NCBI RefSeq assembly: GCF_004379255.2
Contig: NC_056041.1
Coordinates: 17,205,559-17,269,558 of the forward strand
From: Salvia splendens
Taxonomy: Eukaryota > Streptophyta > Magnoliopsida > Lamiales > Lamiaceae
DNA length: 64,000 nt
Reading direction: 5' to 3'
Part shown: one piece after another, positions 47,782 to 57,465 of the stretch
How positions within the stretch are numbered: position 1 is the first letter of the stretch
How the letters are laid out: every line of letters begins with the position of its first letter
Position numbers and translations under genes: made by a program
The notes under the pieces: model-generated
Told to the model about the DNA's origin: nothing
Seen by the model: the letters and a program-made list of their open reading frames with translations, nothing else
Databases searched by the model: none

Positions 47782-49436
47782 TGATAGGAACAGTAGCCGG
47801 ACCCTGATAGCTCCTAGTAAAAAATATACTATCACTTATCATAGGGACACAGTCATAGTGCAACACAGAAGCCTTGATAAGGCTAATTTCATGCATCGGT
47901 CTAGGGGTTTTATTTCGTGAAATTACTGGGTCTAACGCACGATTTAAGCCAGGTGTGTGAAGGTTTTCGCTAGATCCAGGAAAAGAAGAGGACGCTTGCA
48001 TGGTCCTAGGAAACTGGCGAAAAAGTGGACATTATGAAGGAAATTGCTTGACGGAGGAAGCCTCGGAGTTGAAGGGTAGATTAGGGATTTCTACGAAGAC
48101 TCTAGAAGGCTATGTCCGCATCTATAAAAGGAAGAAGCATGCAAGCTGGAGGGATCTTCTCGGTGGAGACCTTGCTAACAGCCTGTAGCTTAGTCCATTC
48201 TCTTCACACTCTTGGGTTCTTTCGGTGGGAAATTCAGGGCACACTAGGGGGTTCACCTCTAGCTTTCATACATTTTCGATCTGGTTGTAACACCGTCCTT
48301 CTTTAGGGCGAAGAAACAATTTATTTTCTGCTTTCGTTTCTGCTGAATTCGCCGAGCTTCGCTGTTCGAGGCTCGAACCTCTTTTGTTTCTGGATATTTC
48401 TTACTTTTATGCAAGTTTCGTTTTCGTTTACGTCGATCGTGATGGTTCCTGTTGTTTGATTGTGTTTACTTGAATTCTGGAGTTGGATTGTTGGAGTTAG
48501 TTGATTTCTGGATTATTGCAGGTTAATGGTTGAATCTGGGAGAATGGAGCTGGTTTGTGAATGAATCGGGGTTTTGTCTGGTTAATGTTGTGGAGTTGTT
48601 TGTGATTGTTGGAATTTGGCGGTGATCTGAGCAGATCTGTTAGAATCGGAGTTATGGAGTTGAATTTGTTGATTGTTGAGTTTGGATTGCTTGGATCCGG
48701 AGTGGATTAAGCGTCCGACGTGATTCTGAGCAGGAGTGTTTAATTTTATGCCGCGCTTACGTGTATTTCGCCTAGTTTACGTAGATCTGGTGTATTTCCG
48801 ATTCGTAGCAAGTTTCCGGCGTCCAAATTTCTATATTCTGTTCGAATCCAGGAGTATGCTCTGTTTTCTGCATCTACGCGTCTGAGTTGGTTAGGAAATT
48901 ACATGGGTTGGTTGTCTGCAGCTTTTTACCGTACTTGCTATATCTGGAAACATGGTCCCCACTGTTAGTTGCTTTCTGTTTAGCTAGATTAGGTAATTGT
49001 TTACTTAGTCTAGGGAGTAATTGTGTCTTTCGGATTTGATGTCTGATTCCAGTAAGTTTTCTGTGTCCTAGGTCTAGCGTTTACATTTCTTGCCTAGATC
49101 TAGTGATAGTTAAAATCTCAACCCCTTTGGCGTGGCAGCAGCCGTTTGTTTCCATAGTCTCTTAGCACTACTTTGCGAATCCATCTTTGTGGGATCGACC
49201 TCACTTCCCTATACTAATTCATAGTATTCGGGTTGAGGGATTTATTTTTGAAGGGGAGTCGAGTGTGTCCAACGACAAAAACACTGTAGTTCTCTTGAGT
49301 TCCTGGACCCAGTGATCCAGTGGATTTAAGGAGCGTTGTGTCTGGACCGAGCTTTGCATTAATTCTCATATGTGCACACTTGCTTACTCCTGAGTCTAGT
49401 CATTCGACATTAGAGTCGAGTGAGAGAGGACCACCA
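47782..49436 (+). repeat. Putative 5' LTR of the Athila-type fragment
   Basis: About 1.65 kb, delimited by TG and CA dinucleotides and by the primer site 8 bases downstream. With no second copy to compare, the left boundary is a guess from TG and the change in composition. Confidence 0.45.
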
Positions 49437-49443
49437 CTTCTAA

Positions 49444-49461
49444 TGGCGCCGTTGCCGGGGA
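49444..49461 (+). promoter_or_regulatory. Primer binding site (tRNA-Asp type)
   Basis: TGGCGCCGTTGCCGGGGA, identical to the site at 18735-18752 in the Athila-like element. Confidence 0.8.
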
Positions 49462-49544
49462 TGGATGGCGTGCTTAGTGTTAGTGTTCAGAGTCTGTGGT
49501 GTAAATAGTTTTGATTTGTTTTCCTTCTCTTTTGTTTACAGTTT

Positions 49545-49982
49545 ATGAGCAGAGGCTCAAGATCTACCTACTGGAGCAACTCATCTGGGTGGAAACACGG
49601 CCAGTTTGATTGGCGGGTTAAGGATACAGTCTCTACTATGACCACCAGATCAGGGTTCACCACGGGAGATCCGTTTCCGAGTGAATTTACTAGCGACGAA
49701 TCTTGGACGTCATCAGGACGCGAAGATCCAGAATCACCACCCGAATCAGAAACAGAGTCAGAAACAGGGGAAGCAGAGGAAGTAGTCATGGCGCAGGTGG
49801 TAGACCCAGATCCAGAAATCGGCTCTCTCACTGCCCATTTAGATGGAGAACCAGCTCAAGCTATAGTGATGAATCCACGCCAGAGAACTATCGAGATCAA
49901 GACAAACGTACTCGGCATCTTGCCGACGTTCTCTGGGCGTAGAAATGAGTGTCCGTATGAGTTCTTATATGATTGTTATTGA
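49545..49982 (+). pseudogene. Truncated gag of the Athila-type element
   Basis: 145 codons with an acidic, Ser/Glu-rich N-terminus and the Athila gag block TNVLGILPTFSGRRNECPYEFL, ending YDCY and a stop where homology is lost. Full gag proteins of this lineage are several hundred residues long, so this is a remnant. Confidence 0.6.
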
Positions 49983-50426
49983 CGATGACCACTTTTTTTA
50001 TGGTATTATATGATTGTTGCGGACAAAATATAACTTTGACTTGACCTACTTTTCTGGCCTTTTAGCTTTATTTTGCCGATTGTCACTTTCATTTTTCTTA
50101 TTAAGTTGGTATTGAAATTTAGGGGAGTATCCTTAGTCCCGTTGAAAATATGCTAATTCTTAATTTCAAATAAATTATTGAATTTGACTAATTAATTTGA
50201 AAAATCGAAGATGTGCATCTTTGCATTTATACTAGAACTAAATACTTACTATTTAAGAAATGCAAACAACATTTTTTGGAATATTGCATTTAAGTCTAAA
50301 TCTTTGTCAATTTAGAAAAGTTGGAAAGCATCTTTACATACTATTTAAAAACGCAAACACTTTTTGAAGATTTTCGAATATTGCATTTAAGTCTAAATCT
50401 TTATGTAGGAAAGTGGGAATTAAAGG
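49983..50426. other. Unassigned AT-rich sequence between the Athila-type fragment and the Tat element
   Basis: Contains two similar blocks: TTGCATTTAAGTCTAAATCTTT at about 50283-50305 and again at 50383-50404, each after a TTTTTGGA/TTTTTGAAGA word, suggesting a 100-bp diverged duplication. No gene is seen. Confidence 0.5.
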
Positions 50427-51006
50427 TGATGGGGTACGAACTAAACCCTAGTGGCAAGCCCAATAGCAGTGACGGCCCATCAGCCCAAAGCCCCAGGAAG
50501 AGTGTCAGTTCGGCATTACCAAAGAGTTCGGTCCCAGCTTACAGCTCGGTAGCCGACCAATCAAGCTCTACTTCTTAGATCGGCAAAAGCTGATCGGCAA
50601 AGTTCAGCAGTTCGGTCTCAGTATTCGACCGAACTGGGAGATAATGGACCCATGCAGGATCTCCACGACTTCCGTTACACCCACGATCTATTTAGTGGTG
50701 TTAAGCAGTTATTAAGCAGTTATTACCCTTCCACGATCTAGTTAGTGGGGCTGCAAACCACGATCTTAATTCGATGTATAAATAGGACTTAGATCAGATA
50801 GACAGGGTTAAGCTCTCTAGAGATAAAATATCATATAGCAAGTCTGTGTTGTAAGCTGTAATCCCAGATCAAGCAATACAATCTTGCCTTCCCTTCTTCC
50901 CGTGGACGTAGATTTACTTCAGTAAATCGAACCACGTAAATTCATTGTGTCGTAGTCTTTATTCTCTACCAGCATTTACTAACATCAGAAATTCGCGGAT
51001 TCATCA
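50427..51006 (+). repeat. 5' LTR of the Tat element
   Basis: 580 bp, TGATGGGG to ATTCATCA. TATA box TATAAATA at 50777-50784. An open frame within the LTR is not a gene. Confidence 0.95.
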
Positions 51007-51007
51007 C

Positions 51008-51025
51008 TGGCGCCGTCTGTGGGAA
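51008..51025 (+). promoter_or_regulatory. Primer binding site of the Tat element
   Basis: TGGCGCCGTCTGTGGGAA starts one base after the LTR. It is a common primer site of plant Tat-type elements; I do not assign the tRNA with certainty. Confidence 0.75.
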
Positions 51026-51082
51026 ACAGAGAACAAAATTTGTGATAAAGCGAATTTTTGACCCTTTTTCCACCCCAAAAAA

Positions 51083-53164
51083 ATGCATACCAGATCACAT
51101 ACTACCCGTAATACCGTTCGTGAAAACCATGAGGAAGCTAGTCCAGCCCGCAGGTCCGGAAAACAGCCTCGGGAGACATCTACTTCCAGTTTTCACGATG
51201 AAGGAACAAGCCGCTCAAAAGGTCCACACACCGAGTCTTCCCAGCAGCCTGATCTGAATGAGGCTGTCAAGCTGTTCTTGGCTGAGAAGCAGGATGAGTT
51301 CTTAGCCTTCCTGCAAAAGAGCCATGAGCCGAAGACGAAAACGGTGGATTCTCCTTCCTCATCCAGACATGAAAGTCACTACCGCAGTAGTGCCGTGTCT
51401 TCCAGGAAGAAGAATCCTCAACCCCGACATGTTCCTGTTCCTCCTCGGTACCGGAATCACAGGAGATCTCCATCTCCTCCATACCGAAGAGATGTCGGGT
51501 TCGCCATGTACGGAGCATTGAAGACTCCGTTCTCGGACGATATCACCCGAACTCCCCTTCCACAGAACTACCGAACTCCGTCGATGACTTATGACGGACT
51601 CGTGGATCCTCATGATTTCTTGGGACGCTATCAATATAACATGGCGAACCAGGGTCTCAACGAGGTCCACATGTGCAAGCTGTTTCCCGAGCTGCTCATC
51701 GGGAACGCAAGAAGGTGGTTCGATAGCCTCCCCCAAGGCAGCATTAGATCTTACCGAGATCTAATGGATGCATTCCATAGGAGGTTCTTTCAGAAAGCGG
51801 AAGTCCGAATCACTTCGGCTCAGCTGCTTTCCATTCGTCAAGGTCGCGACGAAAAAATCAGCGACTTTATGACAAGATTCCACAAGGAATGCCTGCAAGT
51901 AGACGATCTCAACGATCTGCTTGTCATCTCGGCATTCCAAAATGGAATCCTGCCCGGAGCTCTCTACAGGAAGCTCGTTGAGTGCGGTCCGCAGACAGCT
52001 CAGGAAATGTGGGACATTGCGGACCAGTACTCCCGGGCCGATGAGGCAGACCGTCACAAACGGTCGTTAGACAGCTCATCGTCCCGAGGAGACAGAAGGA
52101 AGCCCGATCATAGCGATCAGGGGCATCCTCGCCGGACTCCATTTGAAAGAATTCAAAGGGCTCCGGTGCAAGACAGATTGGGACCCCGTCTCAATCCCGA
52201 GAAGCCGCCCGCTCAGTTCGTACCGCTGAACAAGCCGAGAGCGGAAATTTTCGAACTGCACTCTGACCTGTTCGAAAAGCCAAAGCGGATGACGAAATCA
52301 GCCGCGCGCCGACCCCAGGATAACTACTGCTCCTACCATCAAGACCACGGTCACGATACCGAGGAGTGCAGAAACTTGGCTGCAGGTATCGATGTTCTTG
52401 TGAAGGCAGGGACATTGAAAAAATACCAAAGCAAGCAGTCAAAGAAGAATAAGAAGCAGAGAGGTGCGAACTGCGCTCCTCAGGATCCGAAAAGGCAGCC
52501 GGATCCCGAAGATGATGACGAGCCGCAATATGATGGAGTAATCCAGACTATTGACGCTCTCCCTGCCGGGAAGACCAAGTCGTCCCTGAAGTCAGAGCGC
52601 AGAGGCTCCAATCGAGAGGAGCCAACGCATAAAAGGCTGAAGCAGGACGAAGTGATTACGTTCTCGGATGCTGATCCCGTCCCGGCCATCTCTCCTCACC
52701 AAGACGCCATTGTCATCCAAGCCGGAGTGGCAAACAAACTGATCCACAGGGTGTTTGTGGATACAGGAGCGTCAGTCAGCATTCTTTTTAAAGAGTGCTT
52801 CGACAAACTAGAAGTGGACCCAGCTCGGCTCAGTCCGGCTCCGCTTCCCCTGAAGAGCTTCGCCCAGGAGGACACCCGCCCTGAAGGTATTATCAGCCTT
52901 CCGATCACGGTGGGGAAAGCGCCTACTAGCTCCAGTACGATGATTGAGTTTTTCGTGGTGAAAGCTCGGTCCCCGTACAACGTCATCCTGGGAAGAGACT
53001 GGCTCAACACAGTTCGGGCCATTTGCTCCACTTATCACCTCACCATCAAGATCCCTACTAAAGGAGGGATAGCGGTCATCCGAGGTGACCAAAAGAGAGC
53101 AAAGGAATGTCTGCAAATTGCGCTTAGAAGTGCCGAGCAGTCAGACCGGCACCACCAAGCATAG
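51083..53164 (+). CDS. Tat element Gag-protease
   Basis: 693 residues. The N-terminal 100 are Ser/Arg-rich. The capsid-like retrotransposon gag domain is at about residues 170-300 (WFDSLPQGSIRSYRDLMDAF, RRFFQKAEV). A short Cys/His segment (CSYHQDHGHDTEEC) lies near residue 415. The aspartic protease has its active site VDTGASVSILF near residue 560 and a conserved GRDWL block near residue 640. The product would form the virus-like particle and cut the polyprotein. The ORF ends in TAG and is in the same frame as pol, 27 bases apart, with the stop followed by CAATCA. Start chosen as the first ATG after the primer site, in an ORF without internal stops. Confidence 0.93.
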   Translation: MHTRSHTTRNTVRENHEEASPARRSGKQPRETSTSSFHDEGTSRSKGPHTESSQQPDLNEAVKLFLAEKQDEFLAFLQKSHEPKTKTVDSPSSSRHESHYRSSAVSSRKKNPQPRHVPVPPRYRNHRRSPSPPYRRDVGFAMYGALKTPFSDDITRTPLPQNYRTPSMTYDGLVDPHDFLGRYQYNMANQGLNEVHMCKLFPELLIGNARRWFDSLPQGSIRSYRDLMDAFHRRFFQKAEVRITSAQLLSIRQGRDEKISDFMTRFHKECLQVDDLNDLLVISAFQNGILPGALYRKLVECGPQTAQEMWDIADQYSRADEADRHKRSLDSSSSRGDRRKPDHSDQGHPRRTPFERIQRAPVQDRLGPRLNPEKPPAQFVPLNKPRAEIFELHSDLFEKPKRMTKSAARRPQDNYCSYHQDHGHDTEECRNLAAGIDVLVKAGTLKKYQSKQSKKNKKQRGANCAPQDPKRQPDPEDDDEPQYDGVIQTIDALPAGKTKSSLKSERRGSNREEPTHKRLKQDEVITFSDADPVPAISPHQDAIVIQAGVANKLIHRVFVDTGASVSILFKECFDKLEVDPARLSPAPLPLKSFAQEDTRPEGIISLPITVGKAPTSSSTMIEFFVVKARSPYNVILGRDWLNTVRAICSTYHLTIKIPTKGGIAVIRGDQKRAKECLQIALRSAEQSDRHHQA

Positions 53165-53170
53165 CAATCA
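53162..53170 (+). promoter_or_regulatory. Leaky-type stop context between gag-pro and pol (TAG CAA TCA)
   Basis: The stop plus six bases fit UAG CAR YYA, the type I readthrough consensus known from plant RNA viruses. The frame on both sides is the same and has no other stop, so readthrough would give one Gag-Pol protein. Confidence 0.65.
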
Positions 53171-53191
53171 CAGCAGCCGGAGTCAGAGGCA

Positions 53192-56100
53192 ATGACCGAA
53201 GTCATACCGGAGCCGAATTCGATGACAGTTCAGCTGTACGAAGACGATCCATCCAGAACGGTTAAGATCGGCTTCGCGGGAACGCCTCTACTTCGGGAAA
53301 AAACCATCCAGCTCCTCAAGGAGTATAAAGACGTCTTTGCATGGTCTCCGTTGGACATGACCGGAGTGCCCCCCGAGGTAATCACTCATCGGTTAAATAT
53401 TGATCCTTCGGTCCGGCCGATAAAACAGAAGCAAAGACTCTTTGCGGCAGAACGAAGTCAAGTCATCCATGACGAAGTCCGTCAATTATTGAAGGCGGAT
53501 GTGTTATTCGAAGTGAAGTATCCTTCGTGGGTGGCCAATCCTGTCATGATCAAGAAAAAGGAAGGAGGATGGCGGATGTGCATAGATTTCACCGATCTAA
53601 ATAAGCACTGTCCCAAAGATTGCTATCCCCTTCCGAACATAGATAAAAAAGTAGAAGCTTTGATAGGCTTTGAAATTTTTTGTTTTCTTGATCTGTACAA
53701 AGGATACCATCAAGTTTTAATGGATGAGATTGACGCTTCAAAAACGGCCTTCATTACTGATTTCGGCATTTTCGCTTATAAAAAGATGCCATTCGGTTTA
53801 AAGAATGCCGGAGCCACTTATCAAAGGATGGTAGACAAGCTTTTTCGGCACCTGATTGGAAAGGAGGTCGAAGTGTATGTTGACGATATAGTCGTCAAAA
53901 GCAAAAGCACTTCGGAGTACGAGCACAACCTCAAGTCCACTCTCAACGTGCTCAAGAAAGCCAACCTCAAATTTAATCCCCAAAAGTGTACCTTTTTGGT
54001 AGATTCGGGAAAGTTTCTGGGTTGTTGGGTTTCAAAGGACGGACTCAAGGCAAACCCCTCAAAAGTTCAAGTCGTTCAGAACATGGCAATGCCGAAGTCC
54101 ATACATGACGTGCAAAGGCTAACCGGATGTCTAGCCGCACTGAATCGATTCCTTTCCCAAGCAGCCGAAAAGCAACTGCCGTTCTTCAAGGTGTTGAAAA
54201 AGGCACCAAAGTTCGAGTGGGGAGCCGAGCAGAAAAAGGCCTTTGACGAGCTCAAAAGTTATCTAGCCGAGCTTCCTATTCTCTCTGCTCCAACCGAAGC
54301 CGAAGTAATATTCTTATACTTAGCGGCATCGGATCAAACCATCAGCGCGGTGCTTGTACGAGAAGAAGGCCTAAAGCAGCTTCCCATCTATTTTACAAGC
54401 CGAGCATTAAGAGGTCCAGAAACCAGGTATCAACCTCTGGAAAAGATTGCTCTGGCATTAGTAAATGCAGCAAGGAGACTGCGGCCATACTTCTATGCTC
54501 ACAAGGTATGCGTCTTAACTGATCTGCCACTTCGGCAAGTGTTGACCAAACCAGAAGCATCAGGCAGAATCGCCAAGTGGGCTATAGAGTTGGGAGAGCA
54601 CACAATTGAATATCTACCTCGGAAAGCCATCAAGGGACAAGCCTTGGCAGATTTTCTTGCAGAAGCAAAGTTCGATCAAGCAATTCCTGTTATTGCCGAA
54701 CAGAAGAATTCTGCCAATGCCGAACTAGCACAGCCCTTGGAATCCGAAGTAGAGCCGCCGGACTGCTGGAGCGGATTCGTAGATGGAGCTTCAAACAAGA
54801 TGGGAAGTGGAGCTGGTATTCTACTTGTCGCTCCCGACGGACACGAGGTAACCTACTCACTTCGGTTCCTATTCCCCACTACTAATAATGAAGCCGAGTA
54901 CGAAGCCCTCCTGGCCGGACTCCAGTTAGCGCAAAGTCTGCTCGTCAAATCTCTCAAAGTCCATTGTGATTCACAAGTCATAGTAAATCACATGTTGGGT
55001 ACAAGTGAAGCTCGTGACGAGAGAATGAAGAAGTATTTGGACAAAGCGCAAAGCATCAGCCGAAGTTTCTCCTATTTTCGGATAATCCGCATTCCCAGAG
55101 CGGAAAATAGCCGAGCAGATACCTTAAGTAAATTGGCCTCAGATCCGAGCTCAAAGGCGGAAGAATTAATGCATCGAAGCATTGATGAAGCCGAGGTACA
55201 TTCAGTATCCAGCTCGCCGAACTGGATGACGCCGATCTTGCAGTATCTGGATCAAGGACAATTGCCCGAGGATAAGAGAGAAGCTCGGAAGATCACGTGC
55301 CGAGCACTTCGGTACGAACTTCATGAAGGAGTCCTCTTTAGAAAGTCTTACCTCCAGCCGTTATTGCGGTGCGTAGGGCCAGAAGAGACGGACTACATCC
55401 TCAGAGAAGTTCATGAAGGATCGTGCGGTAGCCACATCGGAGCCAGAGCTTTAGCTAAAAAAGTTCTGAGATGGGGATATTATTGGCCAACCATGGTGCA
55501 AGAGGCAGTGCAGCTCGTCAAGAAGTGTACGAAGTGCCAAATTCATGCAAATGTCCCAAGGATGCCGCAGACCGATCTATACACTATGCAAAGCCCTTGG
55601 CCTTTCATGCAATGGGGCATAGACATAGTGGGACCACTTCCTCAAGCTCCTCGGCAAATGAAATTCCTTATCGTTGCCGTGGACTACTTCACGAAGTGGG
55701 TGGAGGCTGAACCATTAGCTACGATAACGAGCTCAAAGGCATTGGACTTCGTCTGGAAGAACATAGTGTGCCGATTTGGCATACCCCACATCCTCATCTC
55801 GGATAATGGGACTCAGTTCACCGACAAGACGTTCAAGAATTGGTGCCAAGAGCTGAACATTCAACAGCGGTTCACTTCGGTCTCCCATCCCCAAGCAAAC
55901 GGACAAACGGAAGTAACGAACCGGATTCTGGTGAAAGGGTTAAAAGCTCGGTTAGAACAAGCCAAAGGACAATGGGTAGAAAATCTCCCTCAAGTCCTAT
56001 GGTCCTACCGAACTACGCCCAAAACCTCCAACGGTGAAACTCCGTATAGTCTGGTGTACGGCACTGAAGCCGTAATTCCGGTGGAGATCGGCGTACCCAG

Positions 56101-56455
56101 TCCCCGAACTCTAAATTTCTCCTCAGAAATGAATAACGACGGACTGAGAGCAGAACTAGATCTCGCCGAAGAAAGAAGAGAATTGGCGTGCATAAAAGCA
56201 GCCAAGTATAAGGAGCAAGTAGCCCGGTATTATAACCAAAGGGTGAAAAAGCTTCAATTTCAAGTGGGAGATCTCGTCTTGAGAAACAACGAAGTAAGCC
56301 GAGCAGAAAAGCTGGGCAAACTCGAACCCACATGGGAGGGTCCATATCGGGTGTCAGAAGTCCTCGGCAAAGGGTCTTATAAATTGACTCACATGTCAGG
56401 AGAACAAGTACCCCGAACATGGCACGTCTCCAACCTCAAGAAGTTCCACTTGTAA
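53192..56455 (+). CDS. Tat element Pol (RT, RNase H, archaeal-type RNase H, integrase)
   Basis: 1087 residues. Reverse transcriptase spans residues about 75-260, with the catalytic YVDD near 229. The retroviral-type RNase H follows (about 350-480; LYLAASDQTISAVLVREE). A second RNase H begins near 527 (GFVDGASNKMGSGAGI, NNEAEYEAL, VHCDSQVIV), the archaeal-type copy that defines the Tat lineage. The integrase has the zinc-binding HHCC region (HEGSCGSHIGARALAKK to CTKCQIH, about 740-790) and the DDE core (GIDIVGP, SDNGTQF, then the Glu of QANGQTEV). No stop or frameshift interrupts it. The ATG may be unused if expression is by readthrough from gag-pro. Confidence 0.95.
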   Translation: MTEVIPEPNSMTVQLYEDDPSRTVKIGFAGTPLLREKTIQLLKEYKDVFAWSPLDMTGVPPEVITHRLNIDPSVRPIKQKQRLFAAERSQVIHDEVRQLLKADVLFEVKYPSWVANPVMIKKKEGGWRMCIDFTDLNKHCPKDCYPLPNIDKKVEALIGFEIFCFLDLYKGYHQVLMDEIDASKTAFITDFGIFAYKKMPFGLKNAGATYQRMVDKLFRHLIGKEVEVYVDDIVVKSKSTSEYEHNLKSTLNVLKKANLKFNPQKCTFLVDSGKFLGCWVSKDGLKANPSKVQVVQNMAMPKSIHDVQRLTGCLAALNRFLSQAAEKQLPFFKVLKKAPKFEWGAEQKKAFDELKSYLAELPILSAPTEAEVIFLYLAASDQTISAVLVREEGLKQLPIYFTSRALRGPETRYQPLEKIALALVNAARRLRPYFYAHKVCVLTDLPLRQVLTKPEASGRIAKWAIELGEHTIEYLPRKAIKGQALADFLAEAKFDQAIPVIAEQKNSANAELAQPLESEVEPPDCWSGFVDGASNKMGSGAGILLVAPDGHEVTYSLRFLFPTTNNEAEYEALLAGLQLAQSLLVKSLKVHCDSQVIVNHMLGTSEARDERMKKYLDKAQSISRSFSYFRIIRIPRAENSRADTLSKLASDPSSKAEELMHRSIDEAEVHSVSSSPNWMTPILQYLDQGQLPEDKREARKITCRALRYELHEGVLFRKSYLQPLLRCVGPEETDYILREVHEGSCGSHIGARALAKKVLRWGYYWPTMVQEAVQLVKKCTKCQIHANVPRMPQTDLYTMQSPWPFMQWGIDIVGPLPQAPRQMKFLIVAVDYFTKWVEAEPLATITSSKALDFVWKNIVCRFGIPHILISDNGTQFTDKTFKNWCQELNIQQRFTSVSHPQANGQTEVTNRILVKGLKARLEQAKGQWVENLPQVLWSYRTTPKTSNGETPYSLVYGTEAVIPVEIGVPSPRTLNFSSEMNNDGLRAELDLAEERRELACIKAAKYKEQVARYYNQRVKKLQFQVGDLVLRNNEVSRAEKLGKLEPTWEGPYRVSEVLGKGSYKLTHMSGEQVPRTWHVSNLKKFHL

Positions 56456-56554
56456 GAGACAAAAGTCCGGTCAGTCCGTCTCGTGTCTAGTTCGGTCATA
56501 GGGGTATATGTTTTTATTTGTTTGTTTCTTACTTGTACCTTTTACTTGTCGTTT

Positions 56555-56585
<31 letters not shown>

Positions 56586-56699
56586 TTTTTCTTTTCTTTT
56601 CATCTTTTTCATTTTTTCTCTATGTGTTTTGTCTCTATGTGCTTGTCGTCTCTTACAAATGGTACCAAGGTATATCGTTCTTTAAAGACTGATCCCCTT

Positions 56700-57345
56700 T
56701 TTAGATCGATTATTAAAGACTATTGTGAGTCCAAGCTTCTAAGGAGGATATAAGACCACAATTCAGCTTAACAAGCAGTCCGTCTGAAACGAACTGCAAT
56801 AAGCCAACGATTGTGAGTCCAAGCTTCCAAGGAGGATACAAGACCGCAATTCAGCTTAACAAGCACTTCGTCTGAAACGAACTGCAATAAGCCAACGATT
56901 GTGAGTCCAAGCTTCTCAGGAAGATACAAGACCACAATTCGGCTTAAGAAATAAGCACTTCGTCTGAAACGAACTGCAATGCGGGAAAGTCCGATCCACG
57001 CGATAAACCTCGCCGAATTAGGACGACCAAGTTCGGTCAAAGAAGTTTACCTCACAAGACCGGGGACGACCATGTCTAGTCAAAGAGGTTTACTACATAA
57101 GACCACTTCGGTTAACAGGGAAAGTCCGATCCACGCGATAAAACTCGCCGAATTAGGACAAGGGAAAGTTCGATCCCGGCGACAAAAATCGCCAAATTAG
57201 AACACAAACCAAGTCCGGTCAAAGAAGTTTCCTTCATAAGATCAAAGACGAGTCCGGTCAAAGAAGCTTACTTCAAAGTCCAAATACGAGTCCGATCAAA
57301 GAAGCTCACTTCATAAGACCGATGACGAGCACGATGAAATTGTTT
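56700..57345. repeat. Tandem repeats in the pol-to-3' LTR region
   Basis: Three units of about 88 bp begin with TGTGAGTCCAAGCTTC at about 56725, 56813 and 56899 and share GACCACAATTC and CGTCTGAAACGAACTGCAAT. Then come shorter repeats: GGGAAAGT(C/T)CGATCC at about 56984, 57118 and 57163, and AGTCCG(G/A)TCAAAGAAG at several places. Such satellite-like arrays are usual in the 3' untranslated part of Tat elements. Confidence 0.85.
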
Positions 57346-57465
57346 CGCAGAGCTGTAAGTAAGCAGTGATAAAAGCGAAAGGAAAAAATTTCATTTATTA
57401 AATCTCGTTCGGCAGACAATTCAACTCCCCTACGAGAAGGCATTACGCCATTACAAAGGACTATT

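Larger units (their letters stand above)
47782..49982 (+). mobile_element. Athila-type Ty3/gypsy fragment: 5' LTR and start of gag
   Basis: A long LTR-like stretch starts TGATAGGAACAG (47782), contains a TATA box (TATAAAAG, 48123-48130), and ends near 49436. Then follow a tRNA-Asp-type primer site at 49444 and the beginning of a gag ORF. The element stops abruptly around 49980. No second LTR or pol of this family is found in the window. The Tat element inserted 450 bp further on. It begins only about 200 bp upstream of the first VIH exon seen and may separate the kinase gene from its N-terminal exons. Confidence 0.6.

Noticed and set aside
48000..48306. Open frames in 48000-48306
   Set aside because: They lie in the LTR of the Athila-type fragment around its TATA box and match no protein family.
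50430..50578. Short ORF starting MGYELNPSGKPNSSDG, present twice (also at 60651-60800)
   Set aside because: It is contained in both LTRs of the Tat element and is non-coding LTR sequence.
51359..51736. Several minus-strand ORFs opposite gag and pol
   Set aside because: They are shadows of strongly coding plus-strand frames and none has a recognisable domain, unlike the antisense ORFs downstream of pol.
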